Below are positions 33,041-43,304 of a DNA stretch of 64,000 nt, one piece after another. The stretch is taken from the NCBI GenBank assembly GCA_051414805.1, contig CP166702.1, positions 3,038,001 through 3,102,000 of the forward strand, read 5' to 3'. Within the stretch, counting starts at the first letter, position 1. Every line of letters starts with the position of its first letter. Under the pieces are notes generated by a model. It was not told the DNA's origin, searched no databases, and saw nothing but the letters and a program-made list of their open reading frames with translations. The translations under genes were made by a program, and so were the position numbers. The DNA comes from Xenophilus sp003671765. Lineage in GTDB: Bacteria; Pseudomonadota; Gammaproteobacteria; Burkholderiales; Burkholderiaceae_C.

Positions 33041-34711
33041 TCAGGCGGCGAGGCCCAGCTCGGTGCGCGGCGCGGCGGCCAGCAGCTTGCGGGTGTAGGC
33101 ATGGCCGGGCGCGCCGAAGACGTCGGCCGTCAAACCCTCTTCCACGATGCGGCCCTGGTTCATCACGATGACGCGGTCGCACAGTTGCGCCGCCACCCGC
33201 AGGTCGTGCGTGATGAACAAAATGCCGAGCCCGAAGTCGCGCTGCACTTCGCGCAGCAGGTCCAGGATCTGCGCCTGCACCGACACGTCGAGGGCCGACA
33301 CCGCCTCGTCCGCCACCAGCACCTGCGGCTGGCAGGCCACGGCGCGGGCGATGGCCAGGCGCTGGCGCTGCCCGCCCGAGAACTGGTGCGGATAGCGCGA
33401 CAGCGCGGCACGGGGCAGTCGGATGCGGTCCATGAGCTCCTCGGCCAGCCTGCGCGCCGCGGGCACGTCCAGGCCGAAGTTGACCGCCCCCTCGATCATC
33501 GACGAGCCCACGGTCCGCCGCGGGTTCAGCGAACGGTTCGGGTCCTGGAACACCACCTGCACCCGCGAGCGCAACGGCCGCAGGCGCGACTCCGACAGCG
33601 AGTGCACCTCGCGGTCGCCCCAGGTGACGGTGCCTTCGCTCGGGTCGATCAGCCGGATCATGCAGCGCGCGAAGGTGGACTTGCCCGAGCCCGATTCGCC
33701 CACCACGCCCACCGTCTCGCCGCGGTGCACGGCAACGCTGGCGTCCTGCAGCGCGGTATTGGGCCTGGCGCGGCCCAGCCAGTCGCGGCGCACGTAGGTC
33801 TTGCCCACGGCGCGGCCGGCCAGCAGCGCGGGGCCGCCGGGCAGCGCGCGCGGCGGTGGCGGCACCATGCCGGGCACGGCGGCCAGCAGCAGGCGGGTGT
33901 AGTCCTCGCGCGGCGCGCGCAGCACCTGCTCGCGCGGGCCCTGCTCCACCACCGTGCCGCGGTGCATCACCATCACCTCGTCGGCGATCTCGGCCACCAC
34001 GCCCATGTCGTGCGTGATGAACAGCACCGCACTGCCCTGCTCCTGCTGCAGCTCGGCGATGAGCTTGAGGATCTCGGCCTGCGTCGTCACGTCCAGCGCC
34101 GTGGTGGGCTCGTCGCAGATCAGCAGGCGCGGCTTGAGGATGATCGCCATCGCGATCACGATGCGCTGGCGCTGCCCACCCGACAGCTGGTGCGGGTAGC
34201 TCGAAAAGATGCGCTGCGGATCGGGCAGGCGCACGCGCTCGAACACCTCCAGGATGCGCGCCTTGCGCTCGGCCGGCGTCAGCGCCGTGTGGTTGCGCAG
34301 CAGCTCGTCGACCTGCTCGCCGCAGCCGAGCACCGGGTTCAGCGCGGTCATCGGCTCCTGGAAGACCATGCCCATCACCTGGCCGCGCAGCGCGCGCAGG
34401 CGTTTCTCGGGCAGGTACTTGCCGTTGCTCAGCAGCGGCTCGCCGGCCAGCACGACGTCGCCGGCCGTGATCGTGAGGCCCTTGGCCAGCAGCGCCATCA
34501 CGGTGGTGGCCAGCACCGACTTGCCGGAGCCGGACTCGCCCACGATGCACAGCGTGCGGCCGGCCTCGATGCGCACGTCCAGGCGCTCGATGGCATGCGG
34601 GCGGTCGGCATCGGCGGGCAGCGCGACCTGCAGGCCGCGCACCTCCAGGACCGGCGTGGAAGACGCGGACGTGGCTTCGCCGGCGGCGATCTGCGTGGGG
34701 TGGGGTTTCAT
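33041..34711 (-). CDS. Peptide-type ABC transporter ATPase, DppD-DppF fusion
   Basis: The 556-residue chain carries two complete oligopeptide-type ATPases. The first (residues 20-270) has GESGSGKS, LSGGQRQRIVIAMA and ICDEPTTALD. The second (about 295-550) has GESGSGKSTFARCM, FSGGQRQRLAIARA and VADEAVSALDVS. Both keep the C-terminal oligo_HPY-like tails, AVPGMVPPPP and HAYTRKLLAAAPR. It therefore forms the ATPase heterodimer from one gene, as in GsiA. It starts 13 bp after the DppC-type gene. Confidence 0.93.
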   Translation of the reverse strand: MKPHPTQIAAGEATSASSTPVLEVRGLQVALPADADRPHAIERLDVRIEAGRTLCIVGESGSGKSVLATTVMALLAKGLTITAGDVVLAGEPLLSNGKYLPEKRLRALRGQVMGMVFQEPMTALNPVLGCGEQVDELLRNHTALTPAERKARILEVFERVRLPDPQRIFSSYPHQLSGGQRQRIVIAMAIILKPRLLICDEPTTALDVTTQAEILKLIAELQQEQGSAVLFITHDMGVVAEIADEVMVMHRGTVVEQGPREQVLRAPREDYTRLLLAAVPGMVPPPPRALPGGPALLAGRAVGKTYVRRDWLGRARPNTALQDASVAVHRGETVGVVGESGSGKSTFARCMIRLIDPSEGTVTWGDREVHSLSESRLRPLRSRVQVVFQDPNRSLNPRRTVGSSMIEGAVNFGLDVPAARRLAEELMDRIRLPRAALSRYPHQFSGGQRQRLAIARAVACQPQVLVADEAVSALDVSVQAQILDLLREVQRDFGLGILFITHDLRVAAQLCDRVIVMNQGRIVEEGLTADVFGAPGHAYTRKLLAAAPRTELGLAA

Positions 34712-34724
34712 CGGCAGGGCTCGC

Positions 34725-35597
34725 TCAGGCACGCTTGGAGAACTTGGGGTCGAGCACATCGCGCAGCCCGTCGCCCAGGAGGTTGATGGCCAGCACGGTG
34801 GGCACGAGGAAGAGCGCCGGCCACAGCACATTGCCCGGCGCCTGCGAGAACAGCACCCGGCCCTCGGCCATGATGTTTCCCCAAGTCGGCACCTCGGCCG
34901 GCAGGCCCAGGCCCAGGAAGCTCAGGATGGCCTCGGTCAGCACGGCGGATGCAGCGATGAAGGTCCCCTGCACGATCAGCGGCGCCAGCGCGTTGGGCAG
35001 GATGTCTCGCCACAGGATGACGGCATTGGAGGTGGCCAGCGCGCGGGCCGCTTCGACGAAGGGTTCGTCGCGCAGGCCGATCACCAGGGCGCGCACCAGG
35101 CGCGTCACCCGCGGCACCTCGGGCACGGCGATGGCCAGGATCACCGTCGGCAGGCTGGCGCCCAGCATGGCCACCAGCGTGATGGCCAGCAGCACGGCCG
35201 GGATGGCCATCAGCCCGTCCATCACGCGCATCAGCACCGCATCGGCCGCGCGGAAGTAGCCGGCCAGCATGCCCAGCGTGCAGCCCAGGGCGATGGCCAG
35301 GAAGGCCGTGAGCACGCCCACCAGCAGCGAGGTGCGGGTGCCGTAGAGCACACGGCTCCACACGTCGCGGCCCACGCTGTCGCTGCCCATCCAGAAGGTG
35401 TGCTGCACCAGCGAGCCATCCGGCAGCGTGACCTGGCCGGCCGTGCCCGCGGGCACGGTGATGAAGCTGGCATCCATGGCCGAGGGGTCGAAGGTGCCCA
35501 GCCAGGGCGCCATCAGGCCCAGCAGCGTGAGCACCAGCAGCACCAGCGTGCCGCCGCGCACGGCGCCATGGCGCCAGAGTTTTTGGAGGGTGCCCAT
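34725..35597 (-). CDS. Peptide-type ABC transporter permease, DppC-like
   Basis: The 290-residue permease has an N-terminal helix (17-35) and periplasmic loop with FWMGSDSVGRDVWSRVLYGT (OppC_N hallmark). Five further helices follow. The coupling loop EAARALATSNAVILWRDILP is near residue 185, and LGLGLPAEVPTWG follows it. It pairs with the DppB-like protein encoded 4 bp upstream. Confidence 0.92.
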   Translation of the reverse strand: MGTLQKLWRHGAVRGGTLVLLVLTLLGLMAPWLGTFDPSAMDASFITVPAGTAGQVTLPDGSLVQHTFWMGSDSVGRDVWSRVLYGTRTSLLVGVLTAFLAIALGCTLGMLAGYFRAADAVLMRVMDGLMAIPAVLLAITLVAMLGASLPTVILAIAVPEVPRVTRLVRALVIGLRDEPFVEAARALATSNAVILWRDILPNALAPLIVQGTFIAASAVLTEAILSFLGLGLPAEVPTWGNIMAEGRVLFSQAPGNVLWPALFLVPTVLAINLLGDGLRDVLDPKFSKRA

Positions 35598-35601
35598 GGC
35601 T

Positions 35602-36543
<942 letters not shown>

Positions 36544-36556
36544 GGCCGACCTGCCC

Positions 36557-38176
36557 TCACTGCTTGCGGATGTTCCAGTACACCTGCGCACCGGCGGGCA
36601 CCAGCCCGCTCACGCCCTTGCGCACGGCCGCCGGCTGGTTGTACTGGCCCACCGGCACGTGGGTGACGCTCTGGAAGGCCTGCAGCTGCGCGGCCTCGGC
36701 CAGCTTCTTCTTCTCGGCGTCGGTGGTGGCCGCGATGAACTGCTTCTTGATGGCTTCGAGCTTGGGATCGTCCTGCCAGCCGAACCAGCCCTTGTCGCCG
36801 GTGGCGTTCATCATGGCCATGGTCAGCGGGTTGAGGATGTCCGAGGCCGTCCAGGAGGTCATGAAGATGCTCCAGCCGCCGGCCGCGGGGGCGTCCTTCT
36901 TGGCGCGGCGGGCCACCAGGGTCTGCCAGTCCATGTTCTGCAGGTCGACCTTGAAGCCGGCCTGCTCCAGCTGCTGCTTGGCCACCAGCGGCAGCTTGCC
37001 GATGGTGCCGTTGTCGGAGGGGCGCATCAGCACCACGGGTTCGCCCTTGTAGCCGGCCTCGGCCAGCAGGGCCTTGGCCTTCTGCGGGTTGGCGATGCCG
37101 GTGTACTCGCCCGTCTTGTCCGACTCGTACAGCGTGCCGCAGGGGAACATGCTCTTGCAGTAGCGCGTGAGGCCCGGCGTGCCCACCTGCGTGCGCAGGA
37201 AGGCCTCCTGCCCCAGGGCCAGCATGGCGGCGCGGCGGATCTTCTCGTTGTCGAAGGGCGCATGCAGGAAGTTGAAGCGCAGGATGAACTGGTTGCCCGC
37301 CGGCTGGGCATCGACAAGCTCGATGGCCGGGTTGCTGCGCAGCGTGGCGTACTGCTCGAAGGCCGGCTGCTCCAGGATGTCGGCCTCGCCGTTGAGCAGC
37401 GCATTGAGCTGCGTCTGCGCGTCGCGGATGAAGAGCCATTCCACGCGGTCCACGTACACGTTCTTGCCGCCGGCCGTGCCCGAGGGCGCCTCGGCGCGCG
37501 GCTTGTACTTGGCGTTCTTCAGGAAGACGGCCTTCTCGCCGGGGCGGAATTCGTCGGCCTTGAAGATGTAGGGGCCGGAACCGATCGTCTCCTTCACCTG
37601 CACGTCGCCGGGCGTGTCGGCCACGCGCTTGGGCATGATGAAGGGCACGTTGGACGAGGGCTTGCCCAGCGCCTCGGTCACCAGGCCGAAGGGCTCCTTG
37701 AGCTGGATGACGAAGGTCTTCGCGTCCGGCGTCTGGTACCTGTCGACGGCCTTGGCCAGCTGGCCGCCGAAGGTGTCGCGGCTGGCCCAGCGCTTGAGCG
37801 AGGCGACCACGTCTTCGCTCGTCACCGGCTTGCCGTCATGAAACTCCAGCCCATCGCGCAGCTGGAAGGTCCAGGTCCTGTTGTCCTTGGACGCACTCCA
37901 CTTGCCCACCATCTGCGGCTGGATCCTGCCCTGGGCGTCGGTGCCGAACAGGGTGTCATAGATCATGTAGCCGAAGTTGCGCGAGATGTACGCCGTGGTC
38001 CAAATCGGGTCCAGCACCGTCATGTTGGTGGTGGGAATGATCTTGAGCGTGCTGCTCTGCGCCGCGGCGGGCAGCGCGGTGCCGGCCGTCACGGCCAGCA
38101 TGGCGGCGCAGGCCGCCCACTTCGACAGGGCACGGCGGCTCACGGGGCGGCCGTCGGAAGGGTTGGAGGTGTGCAT
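36557..38176 (-). CDS. Peptide-type ABC transporter binding protein (SBP family 5)
   Basis: This 539-residue periplasmic binding protein has an N-terminal signal with a twin-arginine look (SRRALSKWAACAAML) and probable cleavage after LPAAA near residue 39. The mature chain contains LRDGLEFHDGKPVTSEDVVA and the WTFQLRDG region of the DppA/OppA fold. Ligands of the family include peptides, opines, nickel and glutathione; with an amidase in the operon, an amide-containing compound is likely here. It is the first gene of the operon and diverges from a MocR regulator. Confidence 0.92.
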   Translation of the reverse strand: MHTSNPSDGRPVSRRALSKWAACAAMLAVTAGTALPAAAQSSTLKIIPTTNMTVLDPIWTTAYISRNFGYMIYDTLFGTDAQGRIQPQMVGKWSASKDNRTWTFQLRDGLEFHDGKPVTSEDVVASLKRWASRDTFGGQLAKAVDRYQTPDAKTFVIQLKEPFGLVTEALGKPSSNVPFIMPKRVADTPGDVQVKETIGSGPYIFKADEFRPGEKAVFLKNAKYKPRAEAPSGTAGGKNVYVDRVEWLFIRDAQTQLNALLNGEADILEQPAFEQYATLRSNPAIELVDAQPAGNQFILRFNFLHAPFDNEKIRRAAMLALGQEAFLRTQVGTPGLTRYCKSMFPCGTLYESDKTGEYTGIANPQKAKALLAEAGYKGEPVVLMRPSDNGTIGKLPLVAKQQLEQAGFKVDLQNMDWQTLVARRAKKDAPAAGGWSIFMTSWTASDILNPLTMAMMNATGDKGWFGWQDDPKLEAIKKQFIAATTDAEKKKLAEAAQLQAFQSVTHVPVGQYNQPAAVRKGVSGLVPAGAQVYWNIRKQ

Positions 38177-38253
38177 GAAGGTCCAGAAACAGGCGGTGGG
38201 AAGTCAGGAAAGATCCGGCTTGCCGGTGGGGATGGATTGGGACAAAAATCAGT

Positions 38254-38275
38254 CCAATTGAATATGTACAGTTGG
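38254..38275. promoter_or_regulatory. Candidate operator between the ABC operon and MocR gene
   Basis: CCAATTG and CAGTTGG form a near-perfect 7-bp inverted repeat (6/7) around an A/T-rich 8-bp spacer. CAGTCC occurs just left of it and again near 38294 (direct repeat). MocR regulators often bind mixed direct and inverted repeats. Confidence 0.35.
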
Positions 38276-38378
38276 CGAACGCTGCACTAGAACAGTCCGC
38301 GTTCACGATTACAGACAGGTGCATGACGTGCACCCATTCAGTGCCCCGACCACCGCGCTCGCCCCATCCGGACCGTCC

Positions 38379-39788
38379 ATGATTTCGCTCGACCCCCACT
38401 CCGACGTGCCGCTCGTGCGGCAGATCCGCGACGCCCTGGCCCTGCAGATCGACCGCGGTTCGCTCGCCGTCGGTGCACGACTGCCCTCGGTGCGCGAGCT
38501 GGCGCGCGAATCGGGCGTGAGCACGATGACCGCCACCAACGCCTATCAGCGGCTGGTGGCCGATGGCTACGTGGAGGCCCGCCCGGCGAGCGGCTACTAC
38601 GTCGCAGCCCACGGGGATGCCGCCGCCCAGGCTGCGCGCCGCAGGCCCTTCGTCGGCCGCACCTCGGTCGATTCGCTGTGGCTGATCCGCCGCGTGTACG
38701 AGGACGACGCCTCGCTGCTGAATGCCGGCTGCGGCTGGATCCCGCCCGAGTGGCTGCAGTCGGATGCGGTGCGCCGCGCGCTGTCGGGCCTGGCCCGCAA
38801 GCAGGGCCCCGCCCTCGCCCGCTACGGCTCGCCCCATGGCTACCTCCCGCTGCGCCAGCAGATCGAGGCGCAACTGGCCGCGCGGGCCATCCAGGCGCCG
38901 CCGCACCAGGTCGTCCTGACCCACGGCGCCACGCAGGCCCTTGCCCTGGCCGGCCGCTGCCTGCTGCAGCCCGGCGACGCGGTGCTGGTGGACGACCCGG
39001 GTTCCACCAATCTCTTCGAGACGCTGCGCCAGCTGGGCGCGCGCCTGGTCGGCGTGCCCCGCCTGCAGGACGGCCCCGACCTTACGGCCCTGCAGGCCCT
39101 GGCCCAGCGCCATCGGCCCAAGGCCTTCTTCATCCAGACCCAGCTGCACAACCCCACCGGCTCGTCCTGCGCGCCGGCCAAGGCCTACCAGCTGCTGCGC
39201 CTGGCCGAGCAGCTGGGCTTCGCCATCGTCGAGAACGACGTCATGGCCGGGCTGGAACCGCCCGGCGCCACCTCGCTCGCCAGCCTGGACCAGCTGCGGC
39301 GGGTGATCTACGTGGGCGGCTTCTCCAAGCTGGTCTCACCCAGCCTGCGGGTGGGCTTCGTCACCGCCAACGAGGAGATGGTGGACAAGCTCATCCACGC
39401 CAAGATGGGCGACAGCCTGACCAGCTCGGAGATGAACGAACGGCTGGTGCATGCCGTGCTGGCCGAGGGCAAGCACCGCGCCCATGTGGCGCGGCTGGCG
39501 CAGCGGCTGGCCGACGCGCAGGCGGCGGTGTGTGCGGGGCTGGCGAAGGCGGGGCTGGAGGTGTTCGGCCAGCCGGCCGGCGGCCCCTTTCTGTGGGCAC
39601 GGTTGCCTTCGGAGCGCATCGATACGGTGGCCGTGGCACAGCGGGCCGTGGCAGCCGGCTTGTTGCTGGCGCCGGGACATCTGTTCCGTCCGACGCCGCA
39701 GCCGACGGCATGGATGCGCTTCAATGCGGCGTATGCGGATGATGCGCGGGTGTATGAATTTCTGGCTCGCGAGGCCAGGGCTGCCTAG
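38379..39788 (+). CDS. MocR-type (GntR plus aminotransferase) regulator
   Basis: This regulator has a GntR winged helix (about residues 1-75 from this start, with LPSVRELARESGVSTMTATN) fused to a fold-type I aminotransferase domain (about 110-465). PLP-binding Lys317 lies in GGFSKLVSPSLRVGF, and LHNPTGSSCA is also present. Such proteins sense PLP adducts of amino compounds and do not catalyse. I chose the ATG before ISLDPHSDVPLVRQ; a GTG at 38319 would add 20 residues without family features. It is divergent from the ABC/amidase operon, which it probably controls. The effector may therefore be an amine or amino acid. Confidence 0.87.
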   Translation: MISLDPHSDVPLVRQIRDALALQIDRGSLAVGARLPSVRELARESGVSTMTATNAYQRLVADGYVEARPASGYYVAAHGDAAAQAARRRPFVGRTSVDSLWLIRRVYEDDASLLNAGCGWIPPEWLQSDAVRRALSGLARKQGPALARYGSPHGYLPLRQQIEAQLAARAIQAPPHQVVLTHGATQALALAGRCLLQPGDAVLVDDPGSTNLFETLRQLGARLVGVPRLQDGPDLTALQALAQRHRPKAFFIQTQLHNPTGSSCAPAKAYQLLRLAEQLGFAIVENDVMAGLEPPGATSLASLDQLRRVIYVGGFSKLVSPSLRVGFVTANEEMVDKLIHAKMGDSLTSSEMNERLVHAVLAEGKHRAHVARLAQRLADAQAAVCAGLAKAGLEVFGQPAGGPFLWARLPSERIDTVAVAQRAVAAGLLLAPGHLFRPTPQPTAWMRFNAAYADDARVYEFLAREARAA

Positions 39789-39924
39789 AGGATGCGGGGG
39801 CACGCGCTTCACCACCCCTGCCCGCGACTGGCGCCTTGCGCCCCGAACGTTGTGCATCGAGGCCTATTGCCAACTCTGAAACGGTCGTGCAATTTCGGTG
39901 CAGTTCAACCTCGAGCACGCAGCC

Positions 39925-41238
39925 ATGGATTCGATGGGCAGGGAACGCGGAGAGACGAACGACGACGGCGGGCCAGAGCGGGACGGATGGCTGAACAAGC
40001 TGGGACCGGGGCTCATCACGGGCGCCGCCGACGACGACCCGAGCGGCATCGCAACGTATACGCAGGCAGGCGCGGCCTACGGCTACGGCTTGGGCTGGGT
40101 GTTGTTGGTGACCTACCCGCTCATGGTCGGCATCCAGTTGGCCAGCGCCCGTATCGGCAGGACGACCGGCAAGGGACTGACATATGCCTTTGCGAAGATG
40201 TGGCCACGGCCGGTGGTGGCGCTCATGGTCATGCTGCTGCTCATTGCCAATGTCGTCAATCTGGGCGCGGATCTCGGTGCCATGGCCGAGGTGTGCCGCA
40301 TCGCCCTCGGCGGCTCCGCCTCCGCATGGGCCATCGGATTCGGGCTTGTCTCCTTCCTGTTGCAGGCGTGGATTCCCTACCGGCGCTACGTCAGCGTACT
40401 GAAGTGGCTGACCTTGTCCCTGTTTTCGTACGTGGGTGTGGCCTTGGTCGCGCATGTGGACTGGGGCGCCGCTGCCAAGGGCGTTCTTCTGCCGCACCTC
40501 GAGATGAGCGCGGAGTCGGTCAAGATCGTCGTTGCGGTCCTGGGCACGACCATCAGCCCCTACCTCTTCTTCTGGCAGGCTTCCCAGGAGGTCGAAGAAA
40601 TCGAGCGCGTGCGCAAGGACCGGCCGCTGCGCAATGCGCCGGAGCAGGCGCGCGCGCAATTGCGTCGGCTGCGCCTGGACACCTGGATCGGCATGGGCTT
40701 TTCCAATTTCATCGGCTTCTGCATGGTCCTCGCCGCCGCGGCAACGCTGCATTCGCACGGCCAGACCGATGTGCAGAGTACGACCCAGGCCGCCGAAGCG
40801 CTGAAGCCGATCGCCGGGGATGCTGCCTTTGCCCTGTTCGCAATGGGCATCGTGGGAACCGGGCTGCTGGCGCTCCCGGTGCTTGCAGGGTCCGCCGCGT
40901 ATGCGACGGCGGAGTTGATGGGGATCCGGCGCGGCCTGGAGAAGAAGCCCGCGGCCGCGCCGGCCTTCTACCTCATCCTTGGGGCCGCCATGCTGATCGG
41001 CGTCGCGCTGAGCCTTTCCGGCGTCGATCCGATGAAAGCGTTGGTCTGGTCCGCAGTCATCAACTCCGTGATGGCCGTGCCGATCATGGCCGGGGTCATG
41101 CTCGCCGCCACCAACCGGGCCTTGATGGGCAGGTTCGTCCTTCCGAAAAAGTGGAAGGTGCTGGGCTGGGCTGCAACGGGCGCAATGGCGCTTGCGTGTC
41201 TGAGCTGGGGCGCCGCCACCTGGGCGGGCGTTCGCTAG
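39925..41238 (+). CDS. Nramp-superfamily divalent metal transporter with altered metal site
   Basis: This protein of about 437 residues with 11 hydrophobic segments has the Nramp fold. The canonical helix-1 motif DPGN is replaced by DPSG (in GAADDDPSGIATYTQAG). The helix-6 MPH motif is replaced by TTISPYLFFWQ, followed by ASQEVEEIE. Loss of the metal-selecting Asn and Met resembles Nramp-related transporters that can move Mg2+, rather than classical MntH; substrate is inference. The start is uncertain: ATG 39925 is used, and a GTG at 39898 is also open. Codon use (more TTG, GTT, TTC/TTT mix) looks slightly different from neighbours, hinting at transfer. Confidence 0.82.
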   Translation: MDSMGRERGETNDDGGPERDGWLNKLGPGLITGAADDDPSGIATYTQAGAAYGYGLGWVLLVTYPLMVGIQLASARIGRTTGKGLTYAFAKMWPRPVVALMVMLLLIANVVNLGADLGAMAEVCRIALGGSASAWAIGFGLVSFLLQAWIPYRRYVSVLKWLTLSLFSYVGVALVAHVDWGAAAKGVLLPHLEMSAESVKIVVAVLGTTISPYLFFWQASQEVEEIERVRKDRPLRNAPEQARAQLRRLRLDTWIGMGFSNFIGFCMVLAAAATLHSHGQTDVQSTTQAAEALKPIAGDAAFALFAMGIVGTGLLALPVLAGSAAYATAELMGIRRGLEKKPAAAPAFYLILGAAMLIGVALSLSGVDPMKALVWSAVINSVMAVPIMAGVMLAATNRALMGRFVLPKKWKVLGWAATGAMALACLSWGAATWAGVR

Positions 41239-41290
41239 GCCTGAGGAGCCGCGTCCCTCCGGTGCCCTTGGGAGGAAGGGCCAGTCGTGT

Positions 41291-42190
41291 TCACGGCTGC
41301 GAAGTGTCCTTCCCCCTCAGTTGCTCCCGCACCGAGCCCACCAGCGCCTGCGCCAGACTCGACGGCGGCATCGCCGCATGCCGCACGGCGAGCACCGGCT
41401 GAGCCTGGGCCGCGGCAATGGGCCGCCATCCCAGTCGCTCGTTCTGCCAGGCCCGCGCCGTCAGGTCGTCCACCAAGGCCACGCCCGCCCCGCTGGCCAC
41501 CAGCGCGCAGGCGGCCTGGCCCGAGCGCACCTCGATCCGTGAGGCGGGCAACTGCCCCGCCTTCTCCGCCGCCTTGCGCATCAACTGCCCTTGCGGCGTG
41601 TCCTCGCTGAAGGCGATCAGCGGTTCGCGCAGCAGGTCGGCCATGCGCACGGTGCGCCGCTGCGCGAAGGCGTGACCGGCGGGAAAGACGCAGCCCATCC
41701 ACCAACTACCCAGCGTCTGCGCCGTCAGCAGCGGATGCGTCACCGGCAGTGTGCAGATGGCGAGGTCGGCCTCGTGGTGCACCAGCTGGCCCATCATCTC
41801 GCGGGCGCGCAGCGTCTCCATGTAGAGCCGGGCCGCGGGAAAGCGCTGCGACAGCGCATGCAAGGCCCGCGGCACCAGTTCCAGGCCGGCGCTGGGACTG
41901 CACAGCACGCGCAGGCGCAGGCCGTTGCCGTCCCGCAGGGCCTGTGCGCGGGTCTCGATGCCGCGCACGCCGCGGTAGACCGACTCGACCTCCTCGTACA
42001 GCACCTGCGCCTCGGGCGTGGGCCGCAGCCGGCCCCGGCCGCGCTCGAAGAGCTTGAGGCCCAGCTGCAGCTCGATGTGCGACAGCATGCGGCTGATGCC
42101 GGGCTGCGACACGTGCAGCAGCCGCGCGGCATCGGTGATGGAGCCGGCCAGCATCACGGCACGGAAGACTTCGATCTGGCGCAGGTTCAT
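41291..42190 (-). CDS. LysR-family transcriptional regulator
   Basis: The 299-residue regulator has an N-terminal winged helix with ITDAARLLHVSQPGISRMLS (recognition helix) and a typical ligand domain. It starts MNLRQIEVFRAVMLAGSITD. It is divergent from the TctC-type binding protein gene, with a perfect palindrome in the 123-bp gap. It probably activates that gene and the following flavoprotein in answer to their substrate. Confidence 0.9.
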   Translation of the reverse strand: MNLRQIEVFRAVMLAGSITDAARLLHVSQPGISRMLSHIELQLGLKLFERGRGRLRPTPEAQVLYEEVESVYRGVRGIETRAQALRDGNGLRLRVLCSPSAGLELVPRALHALSQRFPAARLYMETLRAREMMGQLVHHEADLAICTLPVTHPLLTAQTLGSWWMGCVFPAGHAFAQRRTVRMADLLREPLIAFSEDTPQGQLMRKAAEKAGQLPASRIEVRSGQAACALVASGAGVALVDDLTARAWQNERLGWRPIAAAQAQPVLAVRHAAMPPSSLAQALVGSVREQLRGKDTSQP

Positions 42191-42211
42191 GGGCGGCGAA
42201 GGGGTGGATCT

Positions 42212-42232
42212 TGCATAACGGCATGTTATGCA
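42212..42232. promoter_or_regulatory. Perfect palindromic LysR operator candidate
   Basis: TGCATAAC-GGCAT-GTTATGCA has perfect 8-bp arms around a 5-bp spacer. It lies 21 bp upstream of the LysR start and about 80 bp upstream of the divergent tctC start, the usual place for a LysR recognition-binding site. It contains the ATAAC-N5-GTTAT core of T-N11-A type sites. Confidence 0.65.
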
Positions 42233-42313
42233 GATCGCGCGTCTTGGTATTTCACGGCAAGCGTGCAAGCGGCCATGATCCCGGCCATAGCGAAAGACGG
42301 AGACACGCATTCC

Positions 42314-43300
42314 ATGACCCTTCGATTCACCCGCCGGGCTGCGCTCGGCTGGCTCGCCGCCGCCGGCGCGGGCGCCCTCCCCTTCACCAGCCAGGCGCAG
42401 CCCGAATGGCCCACCAAGGCCGTGCGGATCGTCGTGCCCTTCGCGCCCGGCGGCGGTGCCGACAGCTCGGCACGCGTGCTGGGCGACCTGCTGTCGCCGC
42501 TGCTCGGCCAGGCCGTGATCGTCGAGAACAAGCCCGGCGCCGGCAGCGCCATCGGCGTGATGGCCGCGGCCCAGGCGCGCGACGGCCACACGCTGCTGAT
42601 GGCCAGCAACAGCATGGTCATCAACCCCGCGCTCAATCCGCAGATCGGCTACGACCCGATCGCCGACTTCGATGCGGTGGGCATGGTGTCCGACCAGCCG
42701 CTGGTGCTCGTGGTGCCGGCCAGCTCGCCCATCCGCTCGATGCAGGAGCTGGTGGCGCAGGCCAAGGCGAGGCCCGGGCAGTTGAGCGCCGGCAACAGCG
42801 GCAACGGCACGCTGGCCCACATCGCCTCGGAAATCTTCGCGGGCCAGGTGGGCGCCGAGATCGTGCCCGTGGCCTACAAGGGCGAAAGCGCGCTGATGCC
42901 CGACCTCATCAGCGGCCTGCTGGGCTTCGGCTTCCTCAACCTGCCGAGCGTGGCGCCGCACATCAAGGCGGGCAAGCTGCGGGCGCTGGCGGTCTCCGCC
43001 CCGCAGCCGGTGGCGGACCTGCCGGGCGTGCCGACCGTCAAGGCGCTGGGCTATCCGGCACTGGAGGTGCGCGGCTGGGCGGCCCTGCTGGCCCCGCACG
43101 GCAGCATTGCGCCGACCGGGCTGGCGCGGCTCGAAGCGGCCCTGGCCAAGGTGCTGGCGTCGGAGACGGTCAAGTCCAAGTTCGCCATGCTCAATGTGGA
43201 GCCCGTGGTGATGGACCGCCAGGCCACCGCGCGCTTCCTGCAGGCCGAGACGCGCCGCTATGCCGACATCGTGAAGTCGCGCGGCATCAAGGCGGGCTGA
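42314..43300 (+). CDS. TctC/Bug-family periplasmic binding protein
   Basis: This 328-residue tripartite-tricarboxylate-type binding protein has a Tat-like signal (FTRRAALGWLAAAGAG) with cleavage near TSQAQ. The diagnostic VRIVVPFAPGGGADSSAR lies near residue 38, PLLGQAVIVENKPGAGS near 62, and AYKGESALMPDLISG is typical of the family. No TctA or TctB membrane genes are adjacent, so it must use components from elsewhere or act as a sensor, as many Bug proteins of Burkholderiales may do. The flavoprotein gene begins 4 bp after its stop. Confidence 0.92.
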   Translation: MTLRFTRRAALGWLAAAGAGALPFTSQAQPEWPTKAVRIVVPFAPGGGADSSARVLGDLLSPLLGQAVIVENKPGAGSAIGVMAAAQARDGHTLLMASNSMVINPALNPQIGYDPIADFDAVGMVSDQPLVLVVPASSPIRSMQELVAQAKARPGQLSAGNSGNGTLAHIASEIFAGQVGAEIVPVAYKGESALMPDLISGLLGFGFLNLPSVAPHIKAGKLRALAVSAPQPVADLPGVPTVKALGYPALEVRGWAALLAPHGSIAPTGLARLEAALAKVLASETVKSKFAMLNVEPVVMDRQATARFLQAETRRYADIVKSRGIKAG

Positions 43301-43304
43301 GTCG

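Noticed and set aside
33041..34711. Fused DppD-DppF considered as an artefact
   Set aside because: Both halves are complete and such fusions (GsiA type) are common.
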